Origin: Onchocerca lupi | Taxonomy: Eukaryota; Nematoda; Chromadorea; Rhabditida; Onchocercidae | Assembly: GCA_028564675.1 (NCBI GenBank) | Contig: JAOVVO010000104.1 | Coordinates: 98,082 to 162,081, forward strand | Length of the DNA stretch: 64,000 nucleotides | Direction: 5' to 3' | Shown here: in pieces, positions 1-11,310 of the stretch | How the letters are laid out: every line of letters starts with the position of its first letter | Numbering within the stretch: the stretch's first letter is position 1 | Notes under the pieces: generated by a model | Database searches by the model: none | What the model saw: only the letters and a program-made list of their open reading frames with translations | Told to the model about the DNA's origin: nothing | Position numbers and translations under genes: made by a program

Positions 1-480
1 GCTTCAAGAAGGTAATATAGATAAAATTTATTTGCAAATAATTATTAATGTTGGAATTTAGAATATTTTCTTGCTGCTCAACGAGCTCATTTCGGATCCA
101 TAAATGCTGTTAATAATAAAGTTATTAATAAATTTGGCAAGAATTCAAAAAATCAGGTATTTTGATTTTAGCATATTCTTGATTGAATATTGTACTTTGG
201 ACTTTAGAATTCAAAAAATTAGATATTTGAATTTATTATATTCTCGTTGATATTTATTATATTGCGGATCAATTTCAATATTACCAACATTGAAGGATTT
301 TTATCACTTTATCAGGCAAAGGATAGGAGAAATTTTTGCATTTTTTTTGTTAAAAGATATGTGATATATTGACTAATATTTTTCGAATATTTCGGATTTA
401 TTTTCGTGATCATTAAATAAGTTTTCCTAACTATTCAAATATGACACTAAATTGGAATTTATTTGTTACAAAAATTGCAG

Positions 481-1436
481 GGCAAGAAACGAAAACTTTC
501 GCATAAACGTCAAAGTTATCATGATAAGCTTAAAATTAATCATGATAATATTAAGGGTAATGATCGACAAGAAAATGCTCCTAAAGCAATTCAGAATGGT
601 AACTTGAACAATCGGAAATTCAACGTAAAAAACCAGAATATTCCTTTATCACGAGCTGACAATGGCAAAAGGCAATATGGTTATCTATCAGGAAAGAGTC
701 ACGATAGTTATGAAGTTGAAAATTGGTATAAAAATAAAAATCGACATGCTTTTGGTTATGGTAAAACCGATTACGGTAGAACAAGTAATACCTATACTCG
801 AATTAGAAATGGTAGACGCAGAAATCATGGTCATGATAATTTTGAAGCTTATCACAAAACTATGGAATCAGTCAATGATAATGATCAAAAAAATACTAAT
901 TCAAAAAATGATAACGCTGTTAACGCTAAGAACGTATATGATCGCAATAAAACTGACAGAAATCGTAATGGTAATAAACGGATCAAGAATGATAAGAAGA
1001 ATAGTTACAATTACAACCGAAATACTGTCAATAATAATCATCGAAATAAACATTACCGTAATCAGCTTAATGGTGTTCCTGGCTATAATCCATCTGAAAA
1101 TTATCAATATAGAGAGTTAAACGGTCATATTTCCGGAATACAATATGATGGTACAAATGGTTTGCAACAATTATCACTAAATGGCCAAAACATGCTCAAT
1201 GAAGGATCAGGCTACGAGCCAAATGGGCTATTTGCATCAGCAAGAAACGGTAGTAGTCATGTTTACAGTTTATTCCAACCTGATGAAGGAAAAGGTGAAA
1301 GTTATCAAAATTCCGGAAATGATAAAACAAAAATAAGGGATGATGTAAATCACATATCATATATTAATGAAAATGGTAAACGAATTGATGAAAAGAATGA
1401 AGAAGATACGGAAGAATGTTCTGATCAAGAATTCCG
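481..1436 (+). CDS. Exon: Asn/Lys-rich disordered region and start of LDLa repeat 1
   Basis: The acceptor is ATTGCAG at 474-480 and the donor is CCG|GTAAGA. The exon is open in the phase-0 frame throughout and encodes about 318 residues dominated by N, K, R, D, G and Y, with no cysteine until the last residues, where EECSDQEF opens an LDLa repeat. The codon for the next residue is split (phase 2) and is completed by the following exon. The overlapping open frame at 662-1120 is a shadow of this composition. Confidence 0.75.
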
Positions 1437-4400
1437 GTAAGAATTCCGGTTTATTGCATTTCATTGATTATCAGTGGTAATCGTTTAAAACCGGAATTGT
1501 CTTTTTGAAAATATATCAATGATTAAAATTCTATGTCTATCTTATCACAAGTACTTTGACTAGAATATAAGATTGATGATTCATCTCGTACAATTTTATC
1601 ATTAGTGAGAAACAAATATTTTCGAAGATGTAAACTGATAAGATTATCATTTTTCTTTATTAATTCGTTCTTTTTTTTTAAATGCAATAACATTTGAATT
1701 AAAAATGGCTTTGAAATAATTTGTAGAATTTTTCATCACTAATCCTAATTCTCTCATATAATTTGGTATTTTTGGAAGAAATTACAAATTTTTAAATTTT
1801 TCTGAACTTCTTTTTGAAACTTTTTTTTTGGCGAAAAAATCAAATCGAAAAATAGAATGGATCGTTTATTTGTGTTTTACTTAAATATTTCAATTAATTA
1901 GATCGAGCAATTAATTTTATGATTATTTCAATACATTCATTTAAATAAAATTTTTTTTAAGATGTCCATATTTGGCCAAAACATTTTGTGTTCATTATAT
2001 GAAAATATGTGATGGTATTGATGATTGTGGTGATGGAAGTGATGAAATGAATTGTGCTGATGATGAAGTGATAACGCCAATAATCGGTAAAGAATCCGGT
2101 TGTGAACCGGATCAATTTCGATGTGAAAACGGAAAATGTATTGCACAAGTTGAACGTTGTGATCGAAAATATGATTGTGATGATGGTACGGATGAAATTA
2201 CTTGTGGTAAGTTAATTCTTGATGATTTTTTTTTTTTTTTTTTTGAAAATTAATCACTTCATTTTTTTTTTGGATATTTCAAAAGTTGAATTAAATTTTT
2301 ATTTGCAATTAGTGAGCTAATTTCTAGCAAATTATTTCAAATTATTCGAGCAAAATTTTTAATTATTATAAGAAGCACTTGTTATTTAATCATTTTTTCT
2401 GAATAATTTTTTCCGGAATATATCATTTTTAATTCTTTCCGGAAATTTCGAAAGATATAATTTCAGAATATTTCGTGCAAGCTCTGCAACAAGCAAGAAA
2501 TACAACGATGCATCCGAATGAAATTGGAAACGAAGAAATACCAAATCATACTGTATCTGAAAAACAGAAATACGATCAGATAGAGGAGGATGAGGAACGA
2601 CGAATGAAATGGGAAGAGGAGCAGAAAAGATTGAGGGAGGGGAAAGAACATGAAGAGCAGGAGCAGGAAAGACTGAGGCAGGAGCAAGAAAGAGAACAGC
2701 AAGAACAGGAGAGAAAACGAAAAGAGGAAGGAGAAAGAATGGAACAGGAAAAAATAGGGCAAGAATATGATGAAAAGGAAAAACAAAAGCAAGATGTTGA
2801 ACAGGAAAGGAGAGAGAAAGAGTATGAAATGGAAAAACAGAAGGAAAAGGAAAGGTTGGAAAAAGAATGGGAAAAGATAGGAGGAAGGGAGGAACAGGAA
2901 AAACAACGGAAGGAAGAGGAAAGATTGAGGCAGGAGCGAGAAAAAGAATGGCAAAAACAAGAAAAAAGGCGAGAGGAAGAGGAACAACGACAGCAAGAAG
3001 GAGAAGCAGAAAGAGCGAAACAAGAAAGGTTATGGGAAGAATATGATGGAAGGGAAAGAGAAAGACTAGAGATAGAACAGCAAAGAAAAGAGAAAGAGTA
3101 TGAAGAACAACAGGAAAAGCAGGAACAAGATGATTGGGAACGACAGGAACAAGAAAGAATCAGGCAGAAGACAAAATTAGAGCAACAAGAAGAGGGACAG
3201 AGAGGTGAAGAAGATGAGAAGCAGGAAATTTTTGATAGGGAACGGAAAAGATATGAAGAACAATGGCAAAGATATAAAGAAGATGAACAAAGACGAGAGG
3301 AAGAATTGGAACGGGAAAGGCAGGAAGAACTGGAACGGAGAAGACAGGCAGAGGAGGAAAACCGGCGACAATTGGAGGAAAAACGGAAACGTTTAGAGGA
3401 AGATCGTAGGCGTCTTGAAGAATTATCCAGAATGCAGTATGAAGTGAAAGATGATGAGAAAAGGAGAGAACCGGAAAAGGGAGAGAAAAGTGATGATGCA
3501 AACCGGATGACCATCGAAGGAGTCCGGATTCGGGAAAACGATCTACGACGGCTGTTAGATTCAGAGCAACACGGATTGGATAGAGAAAACCGGGTAAATT
3601 AACAATTATTTTGAAATTATCATTTATTGAATTCATCCATTCATAGTCTACTTGCTTGCTGTGTTTATCATGGAACTTGTAACTTTTTCGGATTCATAAT
3701 ATCCAGAAGTTTAATTCTTCATGATGACTTTTCCGGATTCATAGTATCCAGAAACTCAGTTCCTTATGATGGCTTTTCCGGATTCATAACAGATTGAAAT
3801 ATGGTTTCTTATGACCGGATTCAGAATAGCCGAAAACTTAATTCTTTATGCTACCGAATTCATGATGGTCATAAAATCTCTCCGAATTTCAAAGATTTTT
3901 TTGCTCAAATTATTATTTACAGTATCCATTGCATATTTTGATATCATTAATTTTGAGTCATTTTGTAATTCAATTTTTGTAATGATTACATTTATCACAG
4001 TAAATTATAATTTCATTTTCAAAAGGATTCAGATTCCGGATTGGCTTAGATAAAATAGGAATCGAATTTGGTTCAATTTGTGAGTTGATAGAATTTGATT
4101 TTGTAGTATTGGAAATTATCGGATTAATTCTTTTTGATTTTCTTTTTTTTTCAAAAGTTTAGAAATTATTATCATATATATGAATAATAATTCTTGTAAT
4201 TTATATTTATGTGTAATGAATTTCATGTAATTGTAATTAATTTCATACATTTTCTTAGTAATTTGTAATTTATCATAAAATTAATTTCAGATAGATGATA
4301 ATGATGATGGTTATACTGATGCAGATGATCGTGAACGTTATCAAGTAGTTGAAGCAGATAAAGTTTGTACGATTGATGAATATCAATGTGTTAGCGGTGA

Positions 4401-4587
4401 ATGTATCAACCGGAATGCTTATTGTGACGGAAAACCGGATTGTCCGGATGGCTCCGATGAGATGCTTTGTCATCCGACAACACAAAAACAAACTTTCAAA
4501 CCGGTTACTTGTAAGTTTACTTTAATTCTCATCCTGTTTTTTTTTTCTTTTTTTTTCAATTCAATTTCAGCTTTTCATCAATTTTAA
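481..4587 (+). CDS. LDLa-repeat / charged-helix extracellular protein gene, 5' end outside window
   Basis: Gene-level entry joining exons 481-1436, 1962-2206, 2467-3593, 4291-4510 and probably 4571-4587, giving 854 residues plus a stop in one continuous frame. Order of segments: an Asn/Lys/Arg-rich, Cys-free disordered stretch (about residues 1-305); LDLa 1 (about 312-349, interrupted by the first intron); LDLa 2 (about 365-400); an E/R/K/Q-rich helix (about 435-755); an acidic linker; LDLa 3 (about 801-835); and a short tail. LDLa repeats bind calcium through acidic residues and occur in secreted or cell-surface proteins, so an extracellular or matrix role is inferred. No signal peptide is visible; it must lie upstream. 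I do not recognise a named orthologue. The location just upstream of a perlecan gene that itself has three LDLa repeats suggests either a related neighbour or an alternative perlecan N-terminus. Confidence 0.72.
1962..2206 (+). CDS. Exon: end of LDLa repeat 1 and whole LDLa repeat 2
   Basis: The acceptor is TTTTAAG at 1955-1961 and the donor is TTGTG|GTAAGT. Joined to the previous exon it restores the six-cysteine LDLa pattern, with the signature CDGIDDCGDGSDEMNC. A second complete repeat follows (CEPDQFRC...CDRKYDCDDGTDEITC). Acidic calcium ligands are present in both; repeat 2 has DR where DG is usual. Phase 2 in, phase 1 out. Confidence 0.85.
2467..3593 (+). CDS. Exon: long E/R/K/Q-rich charged helix
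   Basis: The acceptor is TTTCAG at 2461-2466 and the donor is CGG|GTAAAT. The exon encodes 376 residues. After about 40 ordinary residues comes a segment of roughly 320 almost exclusively E, R, K and Q residues with short repeats such as EEEQRQQEGE and ERERQEELERRRQ, and very few hydrophobic residues. That is typical of single alpha-helix or coiled-coil segments. No cysteine occurs in it. The purine-rich + strand produces a long antisense shadow frame at 2576-3514 that is not a gene. Confidence 0.8.
3665..3885. repeat. Degenerate tandem repeat, unit about 35-46 bp, intronic
   Basis: Four diverged copies of a unit containing TTTTCCGGATTCATA and ATCCAGAA occur in a row; the CGGATTCA core starts near 3689, 3733, 3779 and 3814. 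It lies in the intron between the charged-helix exon and the LDLa 3 exon. The rest of that intron (3594-4290) is AT-rich with nothing recognised. Confidence 0.6.
4291..4510 (+). CDS. Exon: acidic linker and LDLa repeat 3
   Basis: The acceptor is AATTTCAG at 4283-4290 and the donor is ACT T|GTAAGT. The exon begins with an Asp-rich linker (IDDNDDGYTDADDRERYQ) and then encodes a complete LDLa repeat with signature CDGKPDCPDGSDEMLC. Phase 0 in, phase 1 out. The phase-1 end fits the small exon at 4571 and also the phase-1 perlecan exons at 22175 and 22701. Confidence 0.85.
4571..4587 (+). CDS. Probable last exon of the LDLa gene (SFHQF-stop)
   Basis: A 60-nt intron (4511-4570) with a strong GTAAGT donor and CAATTTCAG acceptor leads in phase 1 to codons for SFHQF and a TAA at 4585-4587. 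AATAAA signals follow within 10 nt. If the intron is retained the frame also stops at this same TAA after a Phe-rich tail, so both routes end here. The exon is too short for coding statistics, so the call rests on splice motifs, phase and polyadenylation signals. Confidence 0.5.
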
Positions 4588-4593
4588 ACGAGC

Positions 4594-4604
4594 AATAAAA
4601 TAAA
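4594..4604 (+). terminator. Overlapping AATAAA polyadenylation signals
   Basis: AATAAA occurs at 4594-4599 and again at 4599-4604, immediately after the TAA at 4585-4587. This suits the 3' end of the LDLa gene, but AATAAA is frequent by chance in such AT-rich DNA. Confidence 0.4.
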
Positions 4605-7600
4605 TTCTGATTTTTTTTTTCGGATTTATTTTATTTTTTTATTATTATCCTGAATAATACTTTTACCTTTTGAAGATAAAATAATTTGATAAAAGTTAAA
4701 TTCTTTAAAGGTAAAACAACGAGTAATAAATATCTGATGATCAAACTTGAAGGCTAAAATATAAAGAATAATTTTTAGAAATAATACCAGCCATATGCCA
4801 ATTTTCGCTTGAAATTTCCCCATTCAACCGGAAATCATTTATTTCTTCGTTTTATTTTAGGATTATCAAATATATCAAAAAAAAAAAAAAAAAATGATTA
4901 TCAAAAAACACATATGTTTCCTGTTTCATCTCAACATACAACTATTTCTTAATTAATGACTGCATACTTTGCATATTCTTTTACCATATTTTTCTAAACT
5001 ATCTTATCACAAGCAATGCTTATTGATAAAAAAAACTATGGAATTTCCTAATTCCAAACAAATTCCGCATTTTTTCCTTGAAAAATTCCAGAATCATTAA
5101 AATTTCTCGAATGCTTAATTTTTGAAACTATTATCGTAATATTTCCTTTCTTTTTTTATATTATTTTATTTTCTTTTGGTATTTATAGTTATTTAGATTT
5201 AGATTTAAAGTTAGGAAATAATTAAAAAGCAGTAGTTTTTAACAAAAATTCATGACTTCAATCCTGTATTATATGATAAAAATTTAACAGTAAATTCAAA
5301 TTTAAGAAATGAAAAATTAAAAAGAATGCTTGTTTGAAAGAATTCATGAAAGAGATTTAAAAACTGGAATTCAAAATTCATACCAAATAGAAACTTTGTG
5401 TAAATTTTCTTGTGAAACGTTTAACTAACATCTCTAGATTTATATTATTTGACCGTATATTCATAATTTTTAATTTTATTTAATTTAAATTGATATGAAA
5501 TGCATTTAAGAAAGTTGGTGACATTGAAGAGAAAAATACAACTCATCCGAAAAAAAAAGAAATCAAACTATTTATTAATTTCAGAATCAAATTAATAGAT
5601 ATAAATGAAAATGAATAAATTAAATTGATGCAGAAATAAATCTTTTACTTATAATTAAAATTTAGGATATTAAAAAAATATCATTTTTTTTAATTCTTTT
5701 ATTAATGCTAATAAATCAAATAGAATGAAATTAAATTAAATGCAGATGTCTGGAATTATATGATTCAAAAATGAAATCTTTCACATTGCTGACATTTGTA
5801 TAAAATTTTTTTTCTTTTTTTTTTTTTTTTTTTAATCAAACTATTTCCATGTGAAAGAAAAAAAAAACAAGACATTTGAAATAAAAGATAAATGAAGAAA
5901 ATGGTTTTTATCAAAAAATTGTTTCAAAAAACCTTTAAAAGATATATCGGAAGTGGAAAAAATGTTTCTTTTATAAAAATAGATATTTTATTTAATTTGA
6001 AGTAGAAATTTTAAAAGATAAAATTAGTTTTTTCTTAAAAAAGTGGATTCAAGAAAAACGAAAATATCCAATTTCCGAATAATAATTACTGAAAAAAAAA
6101 ATGTTAGGATAAAAAAGAAAGAAAAAAAATAAATATTATTTTCAATTTTTAGATTATATAAAAAAAAAAATGTTGCATTATAAATATTTCGCCAATTTAT
6201 AATATCTTTCAAAAGTGCCTTTTTTTCATTTTTTCGTTTTTTTTTTTTTTTTCATATTAAATTTTCTAAATATTTCTGTTTAATTTAATAGTCGAAATAA
6301 AAAAAAAAAATGAAAATTTCTTAAAATAAAAACTACTTTATGAAGAAAAAGTTCAAAAATTATTGATATTTTTTCTCTTCCTAATTATCAGCATTGTTTA
6401 CAATTAAGAAGTAAACAAAATTAGGTAACTTTTTAGCTAATAAAATAAATATGCAAATTTTTCATTATTTGCGTAACTTTTTGAAAGAATTTTTAAAGCT
6501 AACATAAATGTATAAAAGTATCAAATTAAGATAAATTATTTCAATCAAGAAAAAGGAAATAAATAATATTGTATTTCATATTTGGTAAAAAAATTAAGAT
6601 TTTCTAAAATAGAATGATCTAAATTGTCGCCGAATTTAAAATATATTTAGAATGATTAATAGGCTGTGATTGATAATATTAATCAGATAGCAATCTAAAA
6701 TGTTTACAAATTTAAAATATATTTTGAAATCATTCCTATGTTAAGGCGATGATGATAATAAATAAAAACATAAAATAGAATATCTAATAAAAAACTTGGA
6801 ATATGCTTGAAATCATTCGTAAGTTAAGATTATAATAATAATAGATAAAAACTTAAAAAAAAATAAAACTTGTAATTGTAAACTTAAAATATATTTAAAA
6901 TCATTCATAAACTAAGATGATAATAATGATAATTAAATATTAATGCTTTTTTTTAAAAATTATCAAACATATTACACAGAAATACTGTCTTTAATTTTGA
7001 CTTATTTTTTATAAGACATATTCTAGTTTCAGTCATATCAGTAATCTTTTATCGATTAAACTAATCATTTCAGGAAAAACAAACAAATAAATTTAAATGA
7101 TTTAATTGAATTATACTTATGCAGCATATTTATTGAATGATAATTAGCTATTCAATAATTAGTTAATGATCCAATAATTTACTATTCGATAGTATAATTA
7201 ATGTTGTCATTATATTATCACAAGTTAAAATATTGAAAATTGAAAAAAAAAAACAATAAAAAATGAAAATCTGATAAAATGGATTAAATTGAATTAAGCT
7301 TTAAATATTATTTAAATTTTAACATAATTTTATTACAAGTTAAAATATGGAAAATTGAAGTGATGATCAGATAAAATCGATTAAATTGAATTAAACTACT
7401 GAAACTTATTTGATTTTAATAAATCAATGATATCAATTATGTTATCAGAACTTGAAATAAAGGAAACTAAAAATTAAATAAACAATAAATAATGATAATT
7501 TGATAGAATGAAATAAATTTAAATTAAGCAATGAACAATTATTTATTGGATATTGAAGAATTTTTTGCTGTAAAATTAATTATTGTTAATTAGTAATGAA

Positions 7601-7680
7601 TGAGAAAAGCAACCCCGTAATTGCTAATTAATAACTTTCTCTCTTTTTCTTTCTTTCTCTCTCTCTCTCTTTCATGAACA
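4605..7680. other. AT-rich intergenic sequence, nothing recognised
   Basis: Very AT-rich sequence with many homopolymer runs (for example A-run near 4879-4894 and T-run near 5817-5833). Open frames here are short and made of low-complexity F/I/K/N. I see no splice-flanked coding segment, RNA gene or element ends. Confidence 0.5.
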
Positions 7681-7684
7681 GGTA

Positions 7685-8020
7685 GTATGAAAAGTTGTGA
7701 TGCGGAATGACAGTATAAATTTTCGAGTTTTTTTACGGCCGAGGTATTCGAAATAGGAAATACTTGCTCTTTCGTTCATATCAATTGCTATTACTACATC
7801 ATTCTAAAATCACATGGAAATTCTCCTCTTCTCTCCCAATTTCCCGTCTCCCGGTACTCCCGCCCCACCCCGACTTCAGCTATCATTTCCCGTCTCCAGG
7901 TATTTCTGCCCCGCTGCACCCCAACTCCACCCCGCCTTCCAATAACTCCCAATTTAGTATTTACATACCCATATGCAGACAAAAAACGACATTTTTTTTG
8001 GTCATATTGGACGCCATATG
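7685..8020. other. GC-rich, pyrimidine-rich patch with internal duplication and G-quadruplex motif
   Basis: An island of C-rich + strand sequence in otherwise AT-rich DNA. Two diverged copies of a block beginning ATTTCCCGTCTCC occur at about 7839 and 7885. C-runs at 7843-7845, 7850-7852, 7859-7861, 7863-7866 and 7868-7871 give a canonical G-quadruplex pattern on the minus strand with loops of 1, 1 and 6 nt for the four right-most runs. Open frames across it look like composition artefacts (Pro/Ser-rich on +, Gly/Arg-rich on -). Confidence 0.55.
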
Positions 8021-10383
8021 TCAATTTAATTTTTGTTTTTTCTTTTTAATTCTTAAATTTTTTCTTTTCAATTTTTAAATAACTTTAAAAAATTTGATAT
8101 AATTTAAAATAATTTTGATTTAGAATATTTTGATATAATTTCTAATATATTTTGATATATTACTAATATTTTTTTTTCATTAATTCTTTTATTGTTTTAA
8201 TAAAAAAAAGTAGCTTAGTAAATTGATAATTTAATAATTAAAATAATGCATCTAAAAAAAAATTAGAATTTACTCAAATTTAGTTCAAAAAATTTTTTTA
8301 TTTACAAATTTGTTATTATTATTAATTATTATTATCATTTTATTGTCAATATTAATAATTACGATTTAGATATTTTTGGATATTTCATTCTCTTCCCTTG
8401 TGATTTAAAAATTCAATAATTATTACTAATTAATTTGTCTTCGTTCCAGATAAATTATTTTCTTGGCATAACTTATAAAATTTTATTAATTTTTTGAATT
8501 TTTTTTAATATTCTTTTTTTTTTTTTTATCATTTATTAAAATTTCGATTTCATTTTGGTAAATGTCATTTAATTTAGGAACCAAAAGAAAAGGAAAATAA
8601 ATATTTGTGTAGGTAGTTTAATTTTTAGAAATTTTCTGATTATATTTAAATCGATAATTCGAATCAGAATTCCTTTTATTAGATAATATATTAAAATAAA
8701 TGCGAAATATTCAATAATGATCTTTTTAAAATATATCATAAATTAGAATTTTACAAATTACAATCAAATTTTTGAACAGAACTAATGGTTTAATTTAATT
8801 TCCAAACAATCGAAATGATTTTTATGGGAAAGTTTTGGAAATATTGATTGATAATTTTGACTTTATATTATCGACATCATTCTTATTCATATTTTTTTTT
8901 TTTTTTATTTCCTTAATAAATGATTTGAAATGTATTTTTGAAAAACTGAACAAATTTTAATTTCTATCCTAATGTAATCTGTGATAATAATTTGCATGAA
9001 ATAGTCCATTAAGCATTATTTTACTCTAAATTCCAGTTAAAGATTTAATATAAATCGTAAAATTACAAATTCCAGCACAGAAACTGATTACCTGGATTAC
9101 CAATAGTTTTAAGTCGTATAATATAAACTTTAATTGATTTTTTCTTGGTTTATCAATTCAATTAAATTGACATAATTAATATAATTGATATGATAATTGA
9201 TATAAAAGGCGTAATAATTGATAACTTTAATTGATATAATTCATTAATTGCTATAATTTTAGAATCACATTCTGCGAATTCATACGAATTTATTTTCTAT
9301 TTAAAAACAAAAAATTTAGATTACATTGGGAAAAGTATAATTTCATTAATATTAATTAACATTACTTATTTTCATTCCGAAAATGAAGTTTTCGAATTAA
9401 ATATTATTATTAATTATTCGTATTTCTGCTAATTAATATTACTATTTTATTTTTTAATTCTGTCAATAAAAATTTTATTTATGTTAGAAGTTTTGTAGAA
9501 ATTCAATGAAATTATAATATTTTATATATTATTTTGAAAAATTTCCTTTTTTTTTTTTTTTTTTTTGCACCAATTGTGATAGATGAAAAGAGTCAATCGA
9601 TCGGAAAAGAAATTAAAATGAAGTGATCGACGAGAATAAGTGTGTTTAGTATCGAATGAGCATTCATCATTCGATCGAATTATATTGTAAAAAAAAAAAG
9701 AAGTTTAAACATATTTTAATATTGATTGGTTTATATTTTAAATTAAATTTAGAAAATTAAATTTTTCCTAATTTTACTTAAATTTCTTCAAAGTTTATTC
9801 ATTAATTTGATATAATTTTTAAACCATACTTTATCGAATTCATATGGGTTTTAATTTTCTATTTAAAAGAAAACAAATTTATTTTTTCCTAAGAAATTCA
9901 TTTTAAAATAAAAACTTACTTTGAATACAAAAGGAAAAATGCAAATTATCGTTGTATTACTAATAAATACTATTTATTTTTATTACAAAAACAAAATTTC
10001 TTGAATTAAAATTATTAGAAATTATTTATGCTTTTACTAATTAATATTATTTATTTCTATTTTGGAATAAAATTTAAAACTATTTACAAAAAATTTAAGT
10101 TATATTATTAATTAAATATAATCATCATTAATTGATCTAATTTTTGAATTCAAATAATAATTTCGTTTATTTGCTTAAATTTTCAAATGAAAGTTTTTCT
10201 TTTTTTTTTTCTTTTTGCTTGCGAATTTTACCATTACTGTGATAAAGTGAAAGCAGGAAGTAACGATATCTTTTTGACTGATATGATTTTCCGATCATCT
10301 TTTGTATAAAAATGAAATGATTCAACATCTGTGCAAGAAAGATCGAGAAGGCGGAAGAGGAAGAGCTGAATAGAAAGATTCAA
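8021..10383. other. AT-rich intergenic sequence; short mixed-composition stretches
   Basis: Mostly AT-rich with poly-T tracts. Two less AT-rich stretches near 9585-9680 (with inverted arms CGAATGA/TCATTCG) and 10235-10400 could be regulatory, but nothing in them is diagnostic. Confidence 0.35.
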
Positions 10384-11310
10384 TTTTAAAGTTTATCGAG
10401 ATTTCGAGATTGTCGGAACTATATCTTGCTTAAGAATTTAATCGTATCATTATTAATAATTATTAATTATTATTCGAATAATTTTTCAATCGGTTAGATT
10501 AGCAAAATTTTTATTTCATTCAATAATTTCTAATTACGTTGAATAATTCAAATAATTTTAAAGTTTATCGTGATTTCGAGATTGTCGGAAATATAATCTG
10601 AATACGCAAAATTCAATAATTTTTATTATTATCAATTATTATTGTCATTATTATTAATTATTATTCGAATAATTCTTGGATCGATTAGTGTCACCGATCT
10701 TCTTAATCGTGACAATAATAAGGGTTCTTGTTTTTTCTCGTATTTTTATCGAATATCTCGCGGTGTCTTAAACTTGGGTAACTAAACCTTTAATACAGAA
10801 ATTTAGATAACACGATAACGTACGAACAATTAAAAATCAATTACATCAACAGAACAATTTAAATGACGATTCATTAATATAAGAAAAGGGGATAAAGACA
10901 TTATTAAGAAGAAATTTAAAATATTCCAGACAGACGAACCAACCATATCCTTCGTTAGCTTTCTTTTAAAAATGATGCACAAAGGAGCATCTCCGTAACA
11001 TGAAAAGCTTTTTTTGTTGGCGCATGACAGCGCTTTTATGGTATGATTTACAACAGTATGAAACAAAGGTTAAAGCATTTAACATAGCTATAAAACAAGC
11101 TTAAGCAACTTAACAAAGCCATAAAACTGAGTAATTTAATTTGAAACAAAGAAATGAATTTTTTTACAACCATCAATGGTTACAGTTTGTTTCCTTTAAA
11201 ACAAAGAAATCACATTTCTCTGATCTTCCTCGCTCATTTCAGCGACAATTAGATTAACAAAATTTTTAATTCATTCAATAATTGTGATTATTTCAAATAA
11301 TTTATTTACT
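10384..11310. repeat. Direct duplication (unit about 172 bp) interrupted by a solo LTR
   Basis: Copy 1 runs from about 10384 to 10555 and copy 2 starts at about 10556. Shared blocks include AAAGTTTATCG, GATTTCGAGATTGTCGGAA and ATTATTCGAATAATT. Copy 2 is split at 10688 by a 558-bp insertion and resumes at 11247 with ATTAACAAAATTTTTA-like sequence matching copy 1 at about 10486-10500. Confidence 0.7.
10689..11246. mobile_element. Solo LTR of a retrotransposon, 558 bp
   Basis: The insert begins TGTCACC and ends GCGACA, so it has TG...CA ends with 4-bp inverted TGTC/GACA termini. It is flanked by a perfect 5-bp direct repeat ATTAG at 10684-10688 and 11247-11251. The uninterrupted paralogous copy at about 10480-10500 shows what the empty site looked like. 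Length, ends and 5-bp duplication suit a solo LTR of a BEL/Pao- or gypsy-type element; family assignment is inference. The antisense open frame at 10830-11066 lies inside it and is probably spurious. Confidence 0.82.

Noticed and set aside
1..11. Possible end of an upstream exon (CAAGAAG|GTAATA)
   Set aside because: Only 11 nt are visible before the donor-like sequence, so it cannot be supported, although an upstream exon must exist.
2576..3514. Long antisense open frame (312 codons, Ser/Cys/Leu/Phe-rich)
   Set aside because: It is the reverse complement of the E/R/K/Q-rich exon; purine-only codons rarely give antisense stops. No domain or splice support.
7794..8078. Open frames on both strands across the GC-rich patch
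   Set aside because: Pro/Ser-rich and Gly/Arg-rich artefacts of C-run composition, with no splice sites or domain motifs.
10830..11066. Minus-strand open frame of 78 codons
   Set aside because: Lies wholly inside the solo LTR, which has clear ends and a target duplication; I recognise no protein family.
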